Part shown: positions 21,378 to 33,522 of the stretch, one piece after another
Layout: each line of letters starts with the position of its first letter
Numbering within the stretch: position 1 is the first letter of the stretch
Assembly: GCA_963575645.1 (NCBI GenBank)
Contig: OY754473.1
Span: 1,984,001 to 2,048,000, forward strand
DNA length: 64,000 nucleotides
Direction of reading: 5' to 3'
From: Xanthostigma xanthostigma
Taxonomy: Eukaryota > Arthropoda > Insecta > Raphidioptera > Raphidiidae
The notes under the pieces: generated by a model
Told to the model about the DNA's origin: nothing
The model's database searches: none
Seen by the model: only the letters and a program-made list of their open reading frames with translations
Program-made: the position numbers and the translations under genes

Positions 21378-21475
21378 ACCAATGTGACGTTTGTAATAAG
21401 TGCTTCACTCAGTCAGGCTCTTTAAAGTTAAACAAATGTGAACGTACTGATGAGAAACCGTATCAGTATAAGACA
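21378..21475 (+). pseudogene. Frameshifted seventh finger of gene E
   Basis: Encodes YQCDVCNKCFTQSGSLKLNK with the second-helix histidine replaced by asparagine, in a frame one base off the main gene E frame. The remaining 3' part was displaced by the repeat beginning at 21552. Confidence 0.7.
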
Positions 21476-21551
21476 AAAAGTATTTATTTCTTAGCATTTC
21501 TAAGTGAAAAATGTTTTTCTTACTCCATTTTTCAAAAGAACTTACATTTTT

Positions 21552-22499
21552 AACTTCCCGCTTTAAAAAAAAAAAAAATTTTTTTTTCAAAAATCGGGAA
21601 GTTATTGGTTTCACCCCGATTTTCGAAAATCGAGTTTTCGCCAGATCTCGACGTTTTGAGGTCCTAGGAAGCTATTGAAACTATTTTGGCGATGATGTCC
21701 GTAGGGCTGTGTGTGTGTGTGTGTGTGCGTATGTATGTATGTAAACCTTTTATATCTTTTGAACGGAGTGTCCGACTGAAACGCGGTTTGCGGCATCTGA
21801 CGTGATCTTGGTGAACTTAGACTTCCTGAAAATTTGAAACGATTCGGCCCAAAAAATTTTGAGAAATCTTAAAAAAACAAGTTTCAAAAATTTTTAAAAA
21901 TTTGTTTTTGTAAAATATTTTCTAAACTACTAAACCGATTAATTCCAAAATCTAATCAGCTCTTCTCCTTAATAAACTGCGTCGATTTCCGCAAACCGCA
22001 TCAAAATCGGTTCATTTGTTCACGAGATCCGTGAACGAAAAAATCGTAAAAAAGTGTTTTTTTAAAATGATTCTTAAAATTGTTATCAGATCGATTTTTT
22101 TGTAATAAATTACTTTCTTAGGTCAAAAAAACTGCGTCGATCGCCGCAAACCAGATCAAAATTGGTTCATTTGTTCATGAGATAACGTGAACGAAAAATT
22201 AGGGAAAAAGTAATTTTTTATAATTAATCGTAAAATTCTTATCAAATCGATTTTTTTGTAATAATTTACTTTCTTAGATTTAAAAACTGCGTCGATCGCC
22301 GCAGACCGCATCAAAATCGGCTCATTTGTTCATGAGATATCGTGAACGAAAATTTCGTAACAAAGTTTTTTTTTTTTGAGCTCGAAGAGCTAAAAAATAA
22401 ACTTCTTGCTATATTTTATATATTTTTGAGCGTTTTGAACTCGAAAATAGCGGGAAGTTACAGGGATGGCCTGCAGGGTCAAACTTCTTTTCAAATTTT
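21552..22499. mobile_element. 0.95-kb repeat with AACTTCCCGCT ends, copy 1
   Basis: Starts with a small hairpin (AACTTCCCGCTTT ... CGGGAAGTT) and ends TAGCGGGAAGTT followed by a shared tail. A (GT)n tract lies near 21712-21727. It contains three degenerate internal repeats of the AAACTGCGTCGAT..CCGCA kind. The copy at 33330-34281 is in the same orientation and nearly identical. It interrupts the 3' end of gene E. Confidence 0.8.
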
Positions 22500-22664
22500 T
22501 TTCGCTAAGGAAACCTTGCAATTATATATTTTATCACAGCCGTTACTTTAACATCAACCTAGTACCCAGAACCACTACAAATGTGTACGTGTGACTGGCG
22601 CGGCCAATCAGGTGTTAAATTTTAGCCTTGGACAATTGTCGCCAGATTTTAAAACTGAATATTC

Positions 22665-22732
22665 GCGACGTTTGTGGAGTGTTTCACTCGTTAAACAATT
22701 TAAAAATTCATAAAGTAGTGCCAAATTAATGT
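22665..22732 (+). pseudogene. Last finger relic of gene E, cut off by a repeat
   Basis: Reads RDVCGVFHSLNNLKIHK then a stop: a C2H2 finger with its first cysteine lost and internal residues deleted. Its style matches the array. Its place just beyond the 21.55-22.50 kb insertion indicates it is the displaced 3' end of gene E. Confidence 0.6.
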
Positions 22733-22870
22733 GTCATTAATATATTTCGTCTACTAAACAATGTTCAACCATCATAATTTGGATTAAAACACCGAAAAAT
22801 AAAGATGAGAATATAATTTGTTTTTACTCTGCTTTGAGGGACATTAATTAAACATAATTCTTGGAATAGT

Positions 22871-22940
22871 AGAGCCGAAAGTTTAATATTCTTGCACTGC
22901 GCGCCATGATGCGCAGTGCAAGGATATTAAACTTTCGACC
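22871..22940. repeat. Short hairpin repeat
   Basis: CGAAAGTTTAATATTCTTGC and its near-perfect reverse complement flank a central GCGC-containing loop. Confidence 0.65.
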
Positions 22941-22956
22941 AGTGTGGTGTATACTA

Positions 22957-23234
22957 TTTTTCTTCATACCTCGGTCGTAAGTACCCTTATTAAATACATT
23001 AATATTAATTAATTATGAATTACATAAACACACAGATAAATTCCAAGCAAGCAGCTTTGAGGTTATAGGTAAAAACACGAATGACAGCTAAGACGATAGG
23101 CGATTTTCTTTACTGCCGCCCGAACGTACTTACTTCCGGCATCAGTACGTGTAATCCCACCAATGCGTAAATGTTAGACTTTCTGCCTTACAATTGATGC
23201 AGAAAGTAAGTACTTTCGAGGTATGAAGAAAAAA
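22957..23234. mobile_element. Inverted-repeat element, 278 bp
   Basis: Ends TTTTTCTTCATACCTCG and CGAGGTATGAAGAAAAA are inverted; GTAAGTAC/GTACTT motifs lie just inside. No coding frame. Probably a miniature transposon. Confidence 0.6.
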
Positions 23235-25545
23235 TTATAATTTCCTTCAGTTTTTGAAGTGAAAACTTCTTTAGCGGCGTTGTACACTTTTTTTGTAATG
23301 GGTAAAAATTGTTAAACTCGCGTCAGGACACGTGACCCTGATCGAAAATTCGTAAGACGAAAACTTTTATTTATACAACGTTAGACATCTAGCGTTGAAA
23401 TATCGTACATAAAAATGCAATCTATGATACAAACCATTTTGATCGAAAATTCGTAAGACGTTAATATTCAAGTTTTCACTTGTGCTGGCACTCCCGGAAT
23501 GCAAAGGGTTTTTTTTTTATAGAGGCAGTAAAAAATAAAAAGAATACATTACCTATGTTACCTATTTGAAATCATTGTTTCCCCTTCTCGAATACATGAC
23601 GAAATTTCGCCATGCCATTGACACTTCGTTGCGACCACGACTGCTCCGGCGCTCGCGTGTTTGTCAGTGAAATATTTTCTAAGCAGTCCGTGTATAGGCT
23701 GTGTGCACGAAGCCTATTAGCGCCGCTAGTGGGTAATAGAGAATTATTTAACTAACTTTTTATGGAAATCGCGACATGTTTCTAAAGTGATTAGTCAAAA
23801 ACTTTAGTTGGCCATGATGTGTCAAAAAAAATGTAATAAGGAAAACTGATGTTAATTTGTTTACACTGACAGCGGAACGTCAAATTAGGGCGCCAATGGT
23901 CTTTATTATACTTAAATCGCCATCAGCGCAACAGCCCGGAACACAACGAGCATTTCCAGATCGCTTAGTTTTCCTATGTTTTCTTTGTGATTAAATAACT
24001 TCATAAAATTATAATTATTTTCATTTTTAATAAACATTGCTCACTGACATACGGAAAATTTGAGTTCGAAGTTTCCCCTAGTGCTCACCACAAACGCTCG
24101 CATCGAAAAATTTGTAACTCCGCCTCCGTGCATATAGCCCATAGCCGACCTGAAGAAATTTTTTTGCCTATTTTATTTTTGTTTGTTTCGTTTCCCATTT
24201 TATTCCCACCAGTATGTAAAAAGATAAGGCTCTTGTACCCAAGTTCTTAATAATAATATATTTATTCAATCTAATTGGCATACAAATGCACAAAAATCGT
24301 CAATACAGCATAGAAATTGTCAATACATAGAAATAATGCAAATAAATTTTAACTGATGTTTTAATTAATGTTTATACAAGACAGATGATCCCCTCAAAAC
24401 CGACTCCAAGTGTTAATAAATATTAACACTTACATCAACCTTAGGGTGAAGCACTAATGGCACATATTTTTTATTCATCCAAATACCATACAGTTCTCGA
24501 TATGCTACAAATTTGACTTGGGCGGATTGAATGACGACACAGGAGTCATTTCTAGTTTATCAATTTGAAACCAGCACATCGTCAAGTCTGGTGATTTTAG
24601 GCAGGCCACAAAATCAAGAGTTGGAAACCAGAATGAGACCTAGAGATTCTCAAGTCTCACGGTTTATGCAATAGTCATATGCATGAGGCTCCAAATTGGA
24701 TTAAATTTTTATTTTGAAATATATTTTAGTTCCTGATCATATCGTAATGGTTATTTTATTAATCTAATCACTCAAAAAAATACAAATAATAAAAAAGAAA
24801 TGTAGAAAATACGCGCTATTTTTGAATTTTCAAAACGCAGCATGACGTCAAAGTATATATCAACAACAGTTTCCATGACGACTGTGTTGTCTCACAGTAA
24901 GATTATGTCAGTATTTAGAGAAAACAACAAATAAACTTCATTTAGAACATTGGCAATTTGACATCAAAGTTGACATGCAGCGTATATCATGACGTCACAT
25001 AAGCCCGCCAACATGGCCGATTGTTTAAAATGTCAATTTTTGAATGTGAAATTTATTATTTTTTTTCTTATGATAATATTACATTTTTAAATGGATTATC
25101 AATTTTTTTCGTATTATGGTTGACTAAATAGTCAATTAAAAATATAAAAAAAGTACATGCATATGACCTATTGCACCTGTACGAAAGCAGAGCCGGTCAA
25201 CTAGTCTAATTGTCATCAGACTTACACGTGTGTGCCAAATTTCAAGTCAGTGGGTCGCAAGATTTAAAACAAATAAGTAATTAAGTAAACATAATATATT
25301 ATACCGTACATGTAACAAGGTTTGTATCTATAAACTAGGTAGTGTTACACTAGAGACATCGGACGGAATTTCTTAAAAGCTATTAGTTTTGGCTTTTGTG
25401 CGCTTCAGTCATTTTGCATAGACTTGTCCTGAATGAAATACACTGTACTACAGCAAGAATTATGAAACGTATTACAAACTATTTTTTGGACTAATCTATT
25501 AAATTGATGGCACCGCAGAAAAGTCTGTACTAATAGACTGAGACG
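23235..25545. other. Repeat-like intergenic DNA without a recognised gene
   Basis: No coding frame with family features. ATCGAAAATTCGTAAGACG occurs twice (about 23340 and 23441). The segment near 25170-25290 (GTGTGCCAAATTTCAAGT) has the flavour of a retroelement 3' tail. Confidence 0.4.
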
Positions 25546-26570
25546 CATCGGATGCATTTCAAATTCGGTGTACTGATAGGAAACGACACGCTGAATTCAA
25601 TGAGCGCAATCGGAGGTCTGTATCTATAACCGTTTCGGAGATAGAAGCGTGCGAACATCGCTTCGGTGTTTAAAAACACTTCAACCGCCCACCGAACCAA
25701 AAGTTGAGCTTATTTTTTGATTCGGAGTGTCATTTCGTATTAGTAAGGGCCGTCTGGACCAGAAAAGCGAGTTATTGGAAAAAGTCGAAAATCGACTAAA
25801 AACGCGATTTTTCCCATAGTATAGCCTTAGTTTTTTTGTGATTTTTTTAAGACAAATTTGGACAATATCTCCGACCCGATTCAAATTCGGTAGGCTTATG
25901 TAAAATGACACGCTGAAGACACCGAGCCCCTCCGTTGCTTCGTATCACTTACCGTTTTGAAGATAGACCCGTTCGAAGTGGTTTTCTGGAAAGTCTGGAA
26001 TGCGCATCGGAAGCATTTAAAATTCGGTGTACTGATGGAAAACGACACGCTGAATTCAATGAGCGCAACCGGAAGTCTGTATCTATAACCGTTTTGGAGA
26101 TAGAGGCGTTTGAACGTCACTTCGGTGTTTAAAAACACTTCAACCGCCCACCGAACCAAAAGTTGAGCTTATTTTTTGATTCGGAGTGTCATTTCGTGTT
26201 AGTATGGGCCGTCTGGACCAGAAAAGCGAGTTATTGGAAAATGTCGAAAATCGACTAAAAACGCGATTTTTCCCATAGTAATAGCCTTAGTTATTTTGTG
26301 ATTTTTTTAAGACAAATTTGGACAATGTCTCCGATCCGATTCAAATTCGGTAGGCTTATGTAAAATGACACGCTGAAGTCACCGAGCCCCTCCGTTGCTT
26401 CGTATCACTTACCGTTTCGAAGATAGACCACTTCGAAGTTGTTTTCTGGAAAGTCTGGAATACGCATCGGATGTATTTAAAATTCGGTGTACTGATAGAG
26501 AACGACACGCTGAATTCAAATCTGCAGGTTCGTACCTTTTACCGTTTTGGAGATATAGAGCCTTTAAAAA
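25546..26570. repeat. 459-bp tandem repeat, about 2.2 units
   Basis: CAACCGCCCACCGAACC starts at 25682 and again at 26141, giving a 459-bp period; the CGCATCGGA marker recurs near 25546, 26007 and 26466. The third unit diverges after about 26515. Open frames here are by-products of the repeat, not genes. Confidence 0.85.
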
Positions 26571-27640
26571 ATTTGTAAATGATCACCGATCGCAATCTAA
26601 AGCTTATTTTTGAATTTAGTTTAAAGCTTACGGAAAACTACACCCGTTGCCCTGCGTCATATTAAACTTTGAAACAACCCAGCTTTAAGATGATTGCGCT
26701 TCAATGAAGGACTTAATGAGGAAGGATAAAAACAAAAAGCAATCGTTTTAAACTAATGGCATAATATATTATAATATTATTATGTTTTCAGTCCACTAAA
26801 GAACAATAATAACTTTCAAACTATAGACATAAAATTGGACACTAACAGTAAACCAACAAATACGGTGAACATTTTTCATCTTGTGATTTTTCAAAAAACA
26901 TTTTCTTTACAATAATATTAATAGCTGGAAAACATATATAGAGAAATACATTTATGCAATATGTTATTTTAACAGAAAAAATTGATAATGAAAATGTAAC
27001 GCAATATTGTTACAAATTTACACAATATTTACAAAATATTACATTAAATTTATTTTACAAACAAGCATACGTCAGTAATATAATTAAATGATTATGTTTT
27101 TAAAATTATACTAAATCAGGTACTGAAATAATAGATACTACTAGACCGGGTCTCCTAACCTCACATTTCTAACAGTGATAGGATAATTTGAAAAAAAATC
27201 TACAATCCGCTATTTAAATAATTTATATACCTCCTGCATTTGCGAACGAATTTTGATGATTATTTTTCCATTTATTGGGGCATACCATCGGGGTCCCACG
27301 TAAATTTTATGTAAATCGGTTCAGAAGTTTTTTTTTTTTGTTTAATCAGATATCAAAGAAGTAGGTAAAAAGTAAAAAAATGACAATTGAAACTCCCTCC
27401 AAAAATGCTATTAAAAAAAAAATTATACAATTTTTCGCTTATCTGAAAATATGGGGTTAGGAGACATCAATATCCGGTTTCAAATTGTTATATTCTAATA
27501 TTTTACTTTTGTTTTTCTGAGAAACTAGTCGGTGCCTGTAAACACTATTGCTAGTGAAACATTCTTCGTTTGTTTACTTCTCGGTTTTAGGTATGGTTCT
27601 GCCATTAACCCTTCAATGAATTGCAATAGTAATTCAGTTG
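26571..27640. other. AT-rich DNA, nothing recognised
   Basis: No gene or bounded element. A short segment near 27240-27320 (GGGGTCCCACGTAAATTTTA) resembles retroelement 3' sequence. Confidence 0.35.
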
Positions 27641-27649
27641 TATTTAATA

Positions 27650-28150
27650 AATATCGAGGGGGTTGTGAAGAAAAAATCATACGCCATCTTGGGGCGTCCG
27701 CCATATTGAATTTGTAATGACGTCACATATGGCCAATGTCGCATTGTCACCTGTGGTCACTTGACTCCCACGTATGCAAAGTTTCAAAGGGTAAGGAGAA
27801 CCATCTTATATGGGGGTAAAACTGAAAAAATGTCCATCTGAAAGCGTCAAATAACAGTTCAAAAAATGACCAGAATGGCGCTAGCGTAGAAAAGGTGTTT
27901 AATGTAAATTTAGCGGCTGTAGTGAAGTGTGCTGACAGGAAATATTTAATATTTTTGGCGACTAGAGTAGTTAATATATTCACAGTAAATAAAACCTCAA
28001 TCATTTACGTAGTCAAACATAACCTATAGAATCATCAGAGAGAAATTGATACACTTCCTACGGTAATGCCATCTTTAATTTAACTCTTTTTGACGGATAC
28101 TTTTCATACACAGAAATTGTTCTCCTTACCCTCTACCCTCCATATTTCAA
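27650..28150. mobile_element. Inverted-repeat element with CCTCTACCCTCC end
   Basis: Related to 43735-44240: AAGGAGAACCATCTTATATGG and the GACGTCATTACAAATTCAATATGG block occur in both, but the outer block lies at opposite ends of the shared core, so the core has been flipped between copies. A more diverged relative follows at about 28150-28670. Confidence 0.55.
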
Positions 28151-28680
28151 AGGGTGGAGGTAAGGAGGACAATCTCTTATGACTGTTGAACTGAAAAAGT
28201 GGGCACCTAAAAGCATTAAATGGTGGTTTAATAACTGGCCAGAGTGGCGCTAGTGAACCAATATGAACTTAGTCAGGCCACAAACAGTTAAAAAAGTGAT
28301 GTGGATGAAATTTTTTTTAATAAACAACTTATAGTGGAGTGGATTGTGAATTTAAATCTGGTGTCTCGAATCGAAAAATGTTTCCTACAAAAACTGTAGA
28401 GTCGAGCTCCCCCGACATTTTGGTATAGTTAGTGACCGCATGTCAAAGGGGGCGGCGGGGAATATGCCGCTTTAAAGTTCCGGAAAACGTTTTTGCCACC
28501 ATAACTCGGCCATTATTATCAGGGGAAAAAATGTTCCAACAAGTTGTAGTTCGCAATTTTTTTTCTTCATACAATAGTTCTTTTGGAACAGCCCTGCCAC
28601 CTTAATTTAATACTATTCGAGGGACGCATTTCTAGGCACTGAGATGATTCTCCTTTGCTTCACCCTCCATAGCGCTAGTG
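28151..28680. repeat. Diverged relative of the preceding element
   Basis: Begins GGGTGGAGGTAAGGAGGACA, has TGGCGCTAGTGAACC-type sequence, and ends with TTCTCCTTTGCTTCACCCTCC, an inverted counterpart of its start. Confidence 0.5.
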
Positions 28681-28784
28681 AACCTCGTGGTCGAAGTATT
28701 GATTACAAAATTTTCCCCGAACAGAGAAAACGAGCTAATAAAAGCGTTGTATTAAAAACGAAACTATAAATTTAAATCTTTGAT

Positions 28785-29350
28785 TAACGTCTGAATAGAA
28801 CTTTTCAAATAAATAAAATTGTCGACCAATTTTTTTTATAAATTTTATTTTTGTCAATATACAGGGTGTTTGGCACATGAACCGACACAATTTTTTGGGG
28901 GATTCTCGTGGTCATTGTGATCATTTTAACCCCAATGACTTTTGCCCTAAGTGTCATGGTTATCAAGATACGATTTTTTTTAGTTATTTTCGAAAATTGG
29001 CCTAAAAATTTCCTTCAAAAAATCGTAACCTGTTTGTTTTTGGTACTAGAGACACGAAAATACATTTATTGAGTTCTCGAATGACGCCTTGTTCTAAATG
29101 AATCATAATTTTATGCAAATAGTATCAGGAAAAAGACCCTATGGACTTTTAAAGTGCCTGTATTAATAAAAACCAGTAGAAAAAAATAATTTAAAAATCA
29201 TTTAGAAAAAAAAAATAACGGGTATTTAGAAATTAGTTATTGGGGTTAAAATGATCACAATGACCACAAGAACCCCCCAAAAAATTGTGTCGGTTCATGT
29301 GCCAAACACCCTGTATAGTCTGAAAAAAATTGGTCGACAATTTTATTTAT
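28785..29350. mobile_element. ATTGTCGACCAATTT-ended element interrupted by a miniature transposon
   Basis: The left end AAATAAATAAAATTGTCGACC and the right end GGTCGACAATTTTATTTATT are inverted. The left flank carries the CTTTGATTAACGTCTGAATAG subterminal block also seen at 19.95 and 46.28 kb. The element at 28862-29313 is inserted in it. Confidence 0.65.
28862..29313. mobile_element. Mariner-type miniature element, 452 bp
   Basis: Terminal inverted repeats of about 75 bp start CAGGGTGTTTGGCACATGAA. TA dinucleotides flank both ends (28860-28861, 29314-29315), as expected for the Tc1/mariner superfamily. No transposase. Confidence 0.8.
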
Positions 29351-31740
29351 TTAAAAAATATATTTAAATTTGTTGTTAAAACTGCTAAAAAATGTAAAAT
29401 AGTTATAATAAAAACAAACTGAATTGTGTTAAAAAAGAAACGTCGAGTCCCCAGTGGCTGGTGGCCGTATCGTTTCTCAGTTGTACAAAAGTTTAATAGC
29501 AGAATACATACAGAATAATAACGGTTTCAAATAAAGTACCTATTATTTGTTTAACAAAACAAAGTAATTGTAACAAAATATATTTTAATTCTTAAATTAA
29601 TGATTTTGAAATTTTTATTCAACATGTCGAACTGTCGTTCAATTTACTTAAATCTCGCAGGCACGATACATAAAAACAAAAGAAAATATCCTGTGAAAAT
29701 ATAAACATAGGTTATAGCGTCTGCGAGATTTTTACCGTAAAATCCGACATCCTCTGCTTATAGTATCCACAGTTTATCAACTTATTCGACATTTAATATC
29801 ATTATACTGCCATCTAGAGATGGCAATTTAAACACTCATAAATTTCAAAAATTATACCGCGACAACATAAAAAAACGTCGATGGTTTTTAAAAATGTTAC
29901 ATTGAAAACTTGCTTATCCCCGCGAAATTAAAAAAAAGTGTAAGTAATTAATTTAAACATTTAACTGAAAATAGTCCAGTTAAAACGCTATAGATTACTG
30001 TGATATCGGCAATTATCATAACCTCACTTCTTTACAGGAAAAGCGATTTTATAGCTAGAAATCATTTCAGAAATCTAACCGAGAGCTTGTAAATAATAGA
30101 CGCTCGACAACTAAAATTCCTAGCGGCTATAATTTCAATTGTTAACTAACTTGTACGATTCTATAAGCAAAGATTCTATCAAATTTAGTATTAAACTATC
30201 GGATAATGCACTTACTGTACGGGTGACAAATATGAAAGTATCAAATGTATTTATTTATAAGGTTGTCGGAAACGAGGCAACACGAACGCAACTCAATATC
30301 CATTCGCTGTAAAAGAGTGGGAACCCATCAACGGGGCGATACGTAATAAATTTATCAGCGATATAGTCAGAGTTGGTCCGTGATCTAAAAAATTATCGGT
30401 GAAATTTAGTTACAGGGCGAAATTGAGTTACTAAAATTTTGCTTAAATTTATGTTTCACATCTGCTAGGCGTCCCACGAAGGCTCCTATTTTTTTTTAAA
30501 TAAAGTCTATGCCTGTGGGACTTCTGAATTTATGATCTCATTCGAAATACTGTTATATTTAGTCACCCTCACAGAACTAAATACCGAGAAATAAACCGGT
30601 ACAAAATTTCTTGTCGCATTTTACATTTAAAAGCCGATTAATCATAAAAATGTAACTTTACTTCTTCTTTTAACTTAAAAAAAAAATAAGACAACGCACA
30701 ACAGAACATATTTATCATATTAACAATATTACGGAATGATATGGAATAGTTTTATTGATCAAAGTCGGAATAATATTTTCAATAAATCGATTCAATGGAA
30801 GTAAAAAAACAGAAAGAAACGTTTGTTTTTTATTTTAAATACCGCTCGCTGCATAAAATTACTCGCTTAAAGTCGCAAAACGTGCAACACAAAAAGTGTC
30901 CAACTTGCAAGATTTGATTCAAACTGAATGACATGATATTAGCAATATTTAAACGGTTGGTAACCTTGAAAAGAAATTTTAATACTTAAGAAAAACAAAA
31001 AACAAACGTTTCTCAGTAAGAACGCAGTTTTGTTCGTATACATGGATGATATAGTAATGTTTAAGATTTGTTTTGATCTGGATATGTCTAGTATTATTGA
31101 ACTACAGCGGATGAACGCAACGTTACGATTCTTCAGATCGGATCGCCGACCGCAGGCGGATCTACATTTTCGAGACCTACGGCTTTTATTAAAGTCGAAG
31201 AGCCCCCATTTTTTGTTAGTATAAGGATCTTTAAATTGGAGTTTAAAATTCATCTTTAATGACATCAAAGTCAGAGTTGAAACTTTGTGACCTGATTAAA
31301 CGAATAGTGTTATAAAATGATTGAAAAAATTTGTCAAATTCACCTGAAAAACTGTCTGAATTCAATTAAAAAATCGCCAAAATTCACCGGAAAAATTGTT
31401 AAAATCCAAAATTTTATCAAAAAATCGTTAAAATTCACCCATAATAACAATTAACTATTTTTTACTACACGTGTTCATTGTTAATGAAAAAGTATTAAAA
31501 ACTTATGTTGATAAATCAATTAATTATTATAGGTCTTTGACTATCGGAGGCCCAGGGTTTAAGCTCTATTAGCCCCTATGTAGATCCGCCCCCGGCAACA
31601 CTATAACGTCATTTGAATAGTGACGCGCATCCATAGCCAGGTCAGGTTAGGTTAATTGACACTATTTTACATGATTTAATAAAGGAATGTCATAATTATG
31701 TGTCCTTTTCTACTAGTAGTCAGTTAAGCTGCGTTCTAAC
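29351..31740. other. AT-rich intergenic DNA, no gene recognised
   Basis: Frames are short and carry no recognisable domain; no tRNA, tandem array or bounded element was identified by reading. Confidence 0.4.
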
Positions 31741-31861
31741 CAGTAGCGTAGCTCGTCCCGTATCAAAATTTGTCGGAAGGCCCGTCTACCCGACTGCGAC
31801 GAAGCCCAAACGGACACGTCGGGGCCGCTGTATCTTTGGTACGGCGGTAGCTACGCCCCTG
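31741..31861. mobile_element. 121-bp hAT relic
   Basis: Ends CAGTAGCGTAGC and GGTAGCTACGCCCCTG match the hAT element at 19604-20242. Flanking octamers GTTCTAAC and GCTTTAAC agree at six of eight positions, a decayed target duplication. Confidence 0.65.
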
Positions 31862-32162
31862 GCTTTAACGATCATCACGTTCCTTTGTCGCGTCTCGTAA
31901 TAGCAACCAGGGATGTTACGTTGCTCTGATTTCAATTCCGAAACTTCAGATAATTCGATACCGTCTCCGAAATAATTACAACGGGTTCTGTCGATCGTCT
32001 CGCCCGCTGCGCGTACTAGCCTCCTGCGCATAACTTGAAATCTTTTTGAAAAAATGTATAATTTGATTTGAAAAAAAATGCGTAAAACATTTAAAAAACT
32101 TTAGAACTTTACTTGCAAAAAAAAAATAATCAATTAACATTTGAAATCCGATTTCGATATAA

Positions 32163-32661
32163 TAGGGTTATTGACAGTGATTAAAATTAAATATAAAAAT
32201 GTTATAATGAAAGTTTATGGTCTAAAATAGCGTTTAGAATTATTATTTTTATTAAATAAGTGCGTTAAATAAATAAATAAAATCACGATTTTTAACCTAT
32301 GTGTCACGTGATTTCAAACACCAATCACAGCGCGTGACGTCATTAATCAGTCAACATGGCCGGTAGCTGTGTGCGACTGACTGCCATGTGTATTCGTTAT
32401 CTCTGTTCAGTGTATGTTCTCTGGTGTATTCATTGTACTCTGTCAATCATATTAAATGCAACACTTTGTTGGTTATAATGCTTTATGTCACGTTGTACCC
32501 GCTTGCTTAGTGTTTACTGATTGCCTACTGTGGCGTAGGCAATCAGTAAACATGGCTGTCAAGGTCAATTGACGTTTTGGCGCAGAATTTAAAGTCAAAA
32601 TAAAAAACAACTAATAATGACTCAAATCTGTTATATTTATGAAATTTTGTCAATAACCCTA
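32163..32661. mobile_element. Inverted-repeat element, about 500 bp
   Basis: TAGGGTTATTGACA at the left is mirrored by TGTCAATAACCCTA at the right. It contains a separate hairpin (GTTTACTGATTGCCTAC and its reverse complement, 32512-32551). The exact ends are uncertain because TA is common to both. Confidence 0.6.
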
Positions 32662-33059
32662 TTCAATAAAAAGGTCCGGTTTCGATACAAGCAATCCGTA
32701 ACAACACCGGAAGCACAATTAACGTGCCGCCAAACAGATGAGGTTTATCGACGACCCGATCTTGTAACAGGTTGCGTATAAAATGTGGAACTCGTGCGTT
32801 CTATATTTGGATTTTAGTTTCGACAAGGATTAAATAAATATTTTGGGATTTATTTACAATACAATGCGTGTTTCAGTGGTCCCCTTGCTTAATGTCTAAG
32901 ACAATGGCAAAACAAAATACATTTTATCGTCAGTAAACAATTTTCTTGCATGCTTATCCGAGTCTGCTTTGCAATGATTATTTAAAACACAAGCCGTTTT
33001 CTTTCGATACTCCGCTAATGGTCTCTGTTCGATCGATTTACATATTTTTTTTTAATCGG

Positions 33060-33155
33060 TTCGTTTTAGCTCTGTTCCAACCTCTCTGCGAACGGCAATA
33101 TTATCGTCAGTCATACGCAGTAGCTAAAAAGTGTTCCAACCAAAATTAGAACGGT
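33060..33155. repeat. Fragment of the GTTCCAACCTCTCTGCGAA family
   Basis: CTCTGTTCCAACCTCTCTGC, then GCAGTAGCTAAAAAGTGTTCC: the same order of motifs as the complete element at 55383-55822. Confidence 0.6.
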
Positions 33156-33329
33156 TCATTTAACTCTTTCAGTTATCAAACCACATATTCTAGATTTTTT
33201 AAAACATTTTCACGCCATCTATTGACAGTTTGTCGTTGATTTATTAACGACCGTATTCCACGTAAGCCTTAAGTGGTAATTTTTTTTCATAATAAATAAA
33301 CCCTATTTAAACTAGAAATGCTGTTTTTT

Positions 33330-33490
33330 AACTTCCCGCTTTAAAAAAAAAAAAAATTTTTTTTTTCAAAAATCGGGAAGTTATTGGTTTCACCCCGATT
33401 TTTGAAAATCGAGTTTTCGCCAGATCTCGACGTTTTGAGGTCCTAGGAAGCTATTGAAACTATTTTGGCGATGATGTCCGTAGGGCTGTA

Positions 33491-33522
<32 letters not shown>

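Noticed and set aside
21611-21796. Frames with His-Thr repeats at 21.6 and 33.4 kb (minus strand)
   Set aside because: Produced by the (GT)n tract in the 0.95-kb repeat; same artefact in both copies.
25896-26613. Open frames in the 25.7-26.6 kb region
   Set aside because: They repeat with the 459-bp tandem unit and have no recognised domain.
30939-31268. 109-codon minus-strand frame at 30.9-31.3 kb
   Set aside because: Low-complexity AT-rich translation with no domain, splice support or homologous copy in the window.
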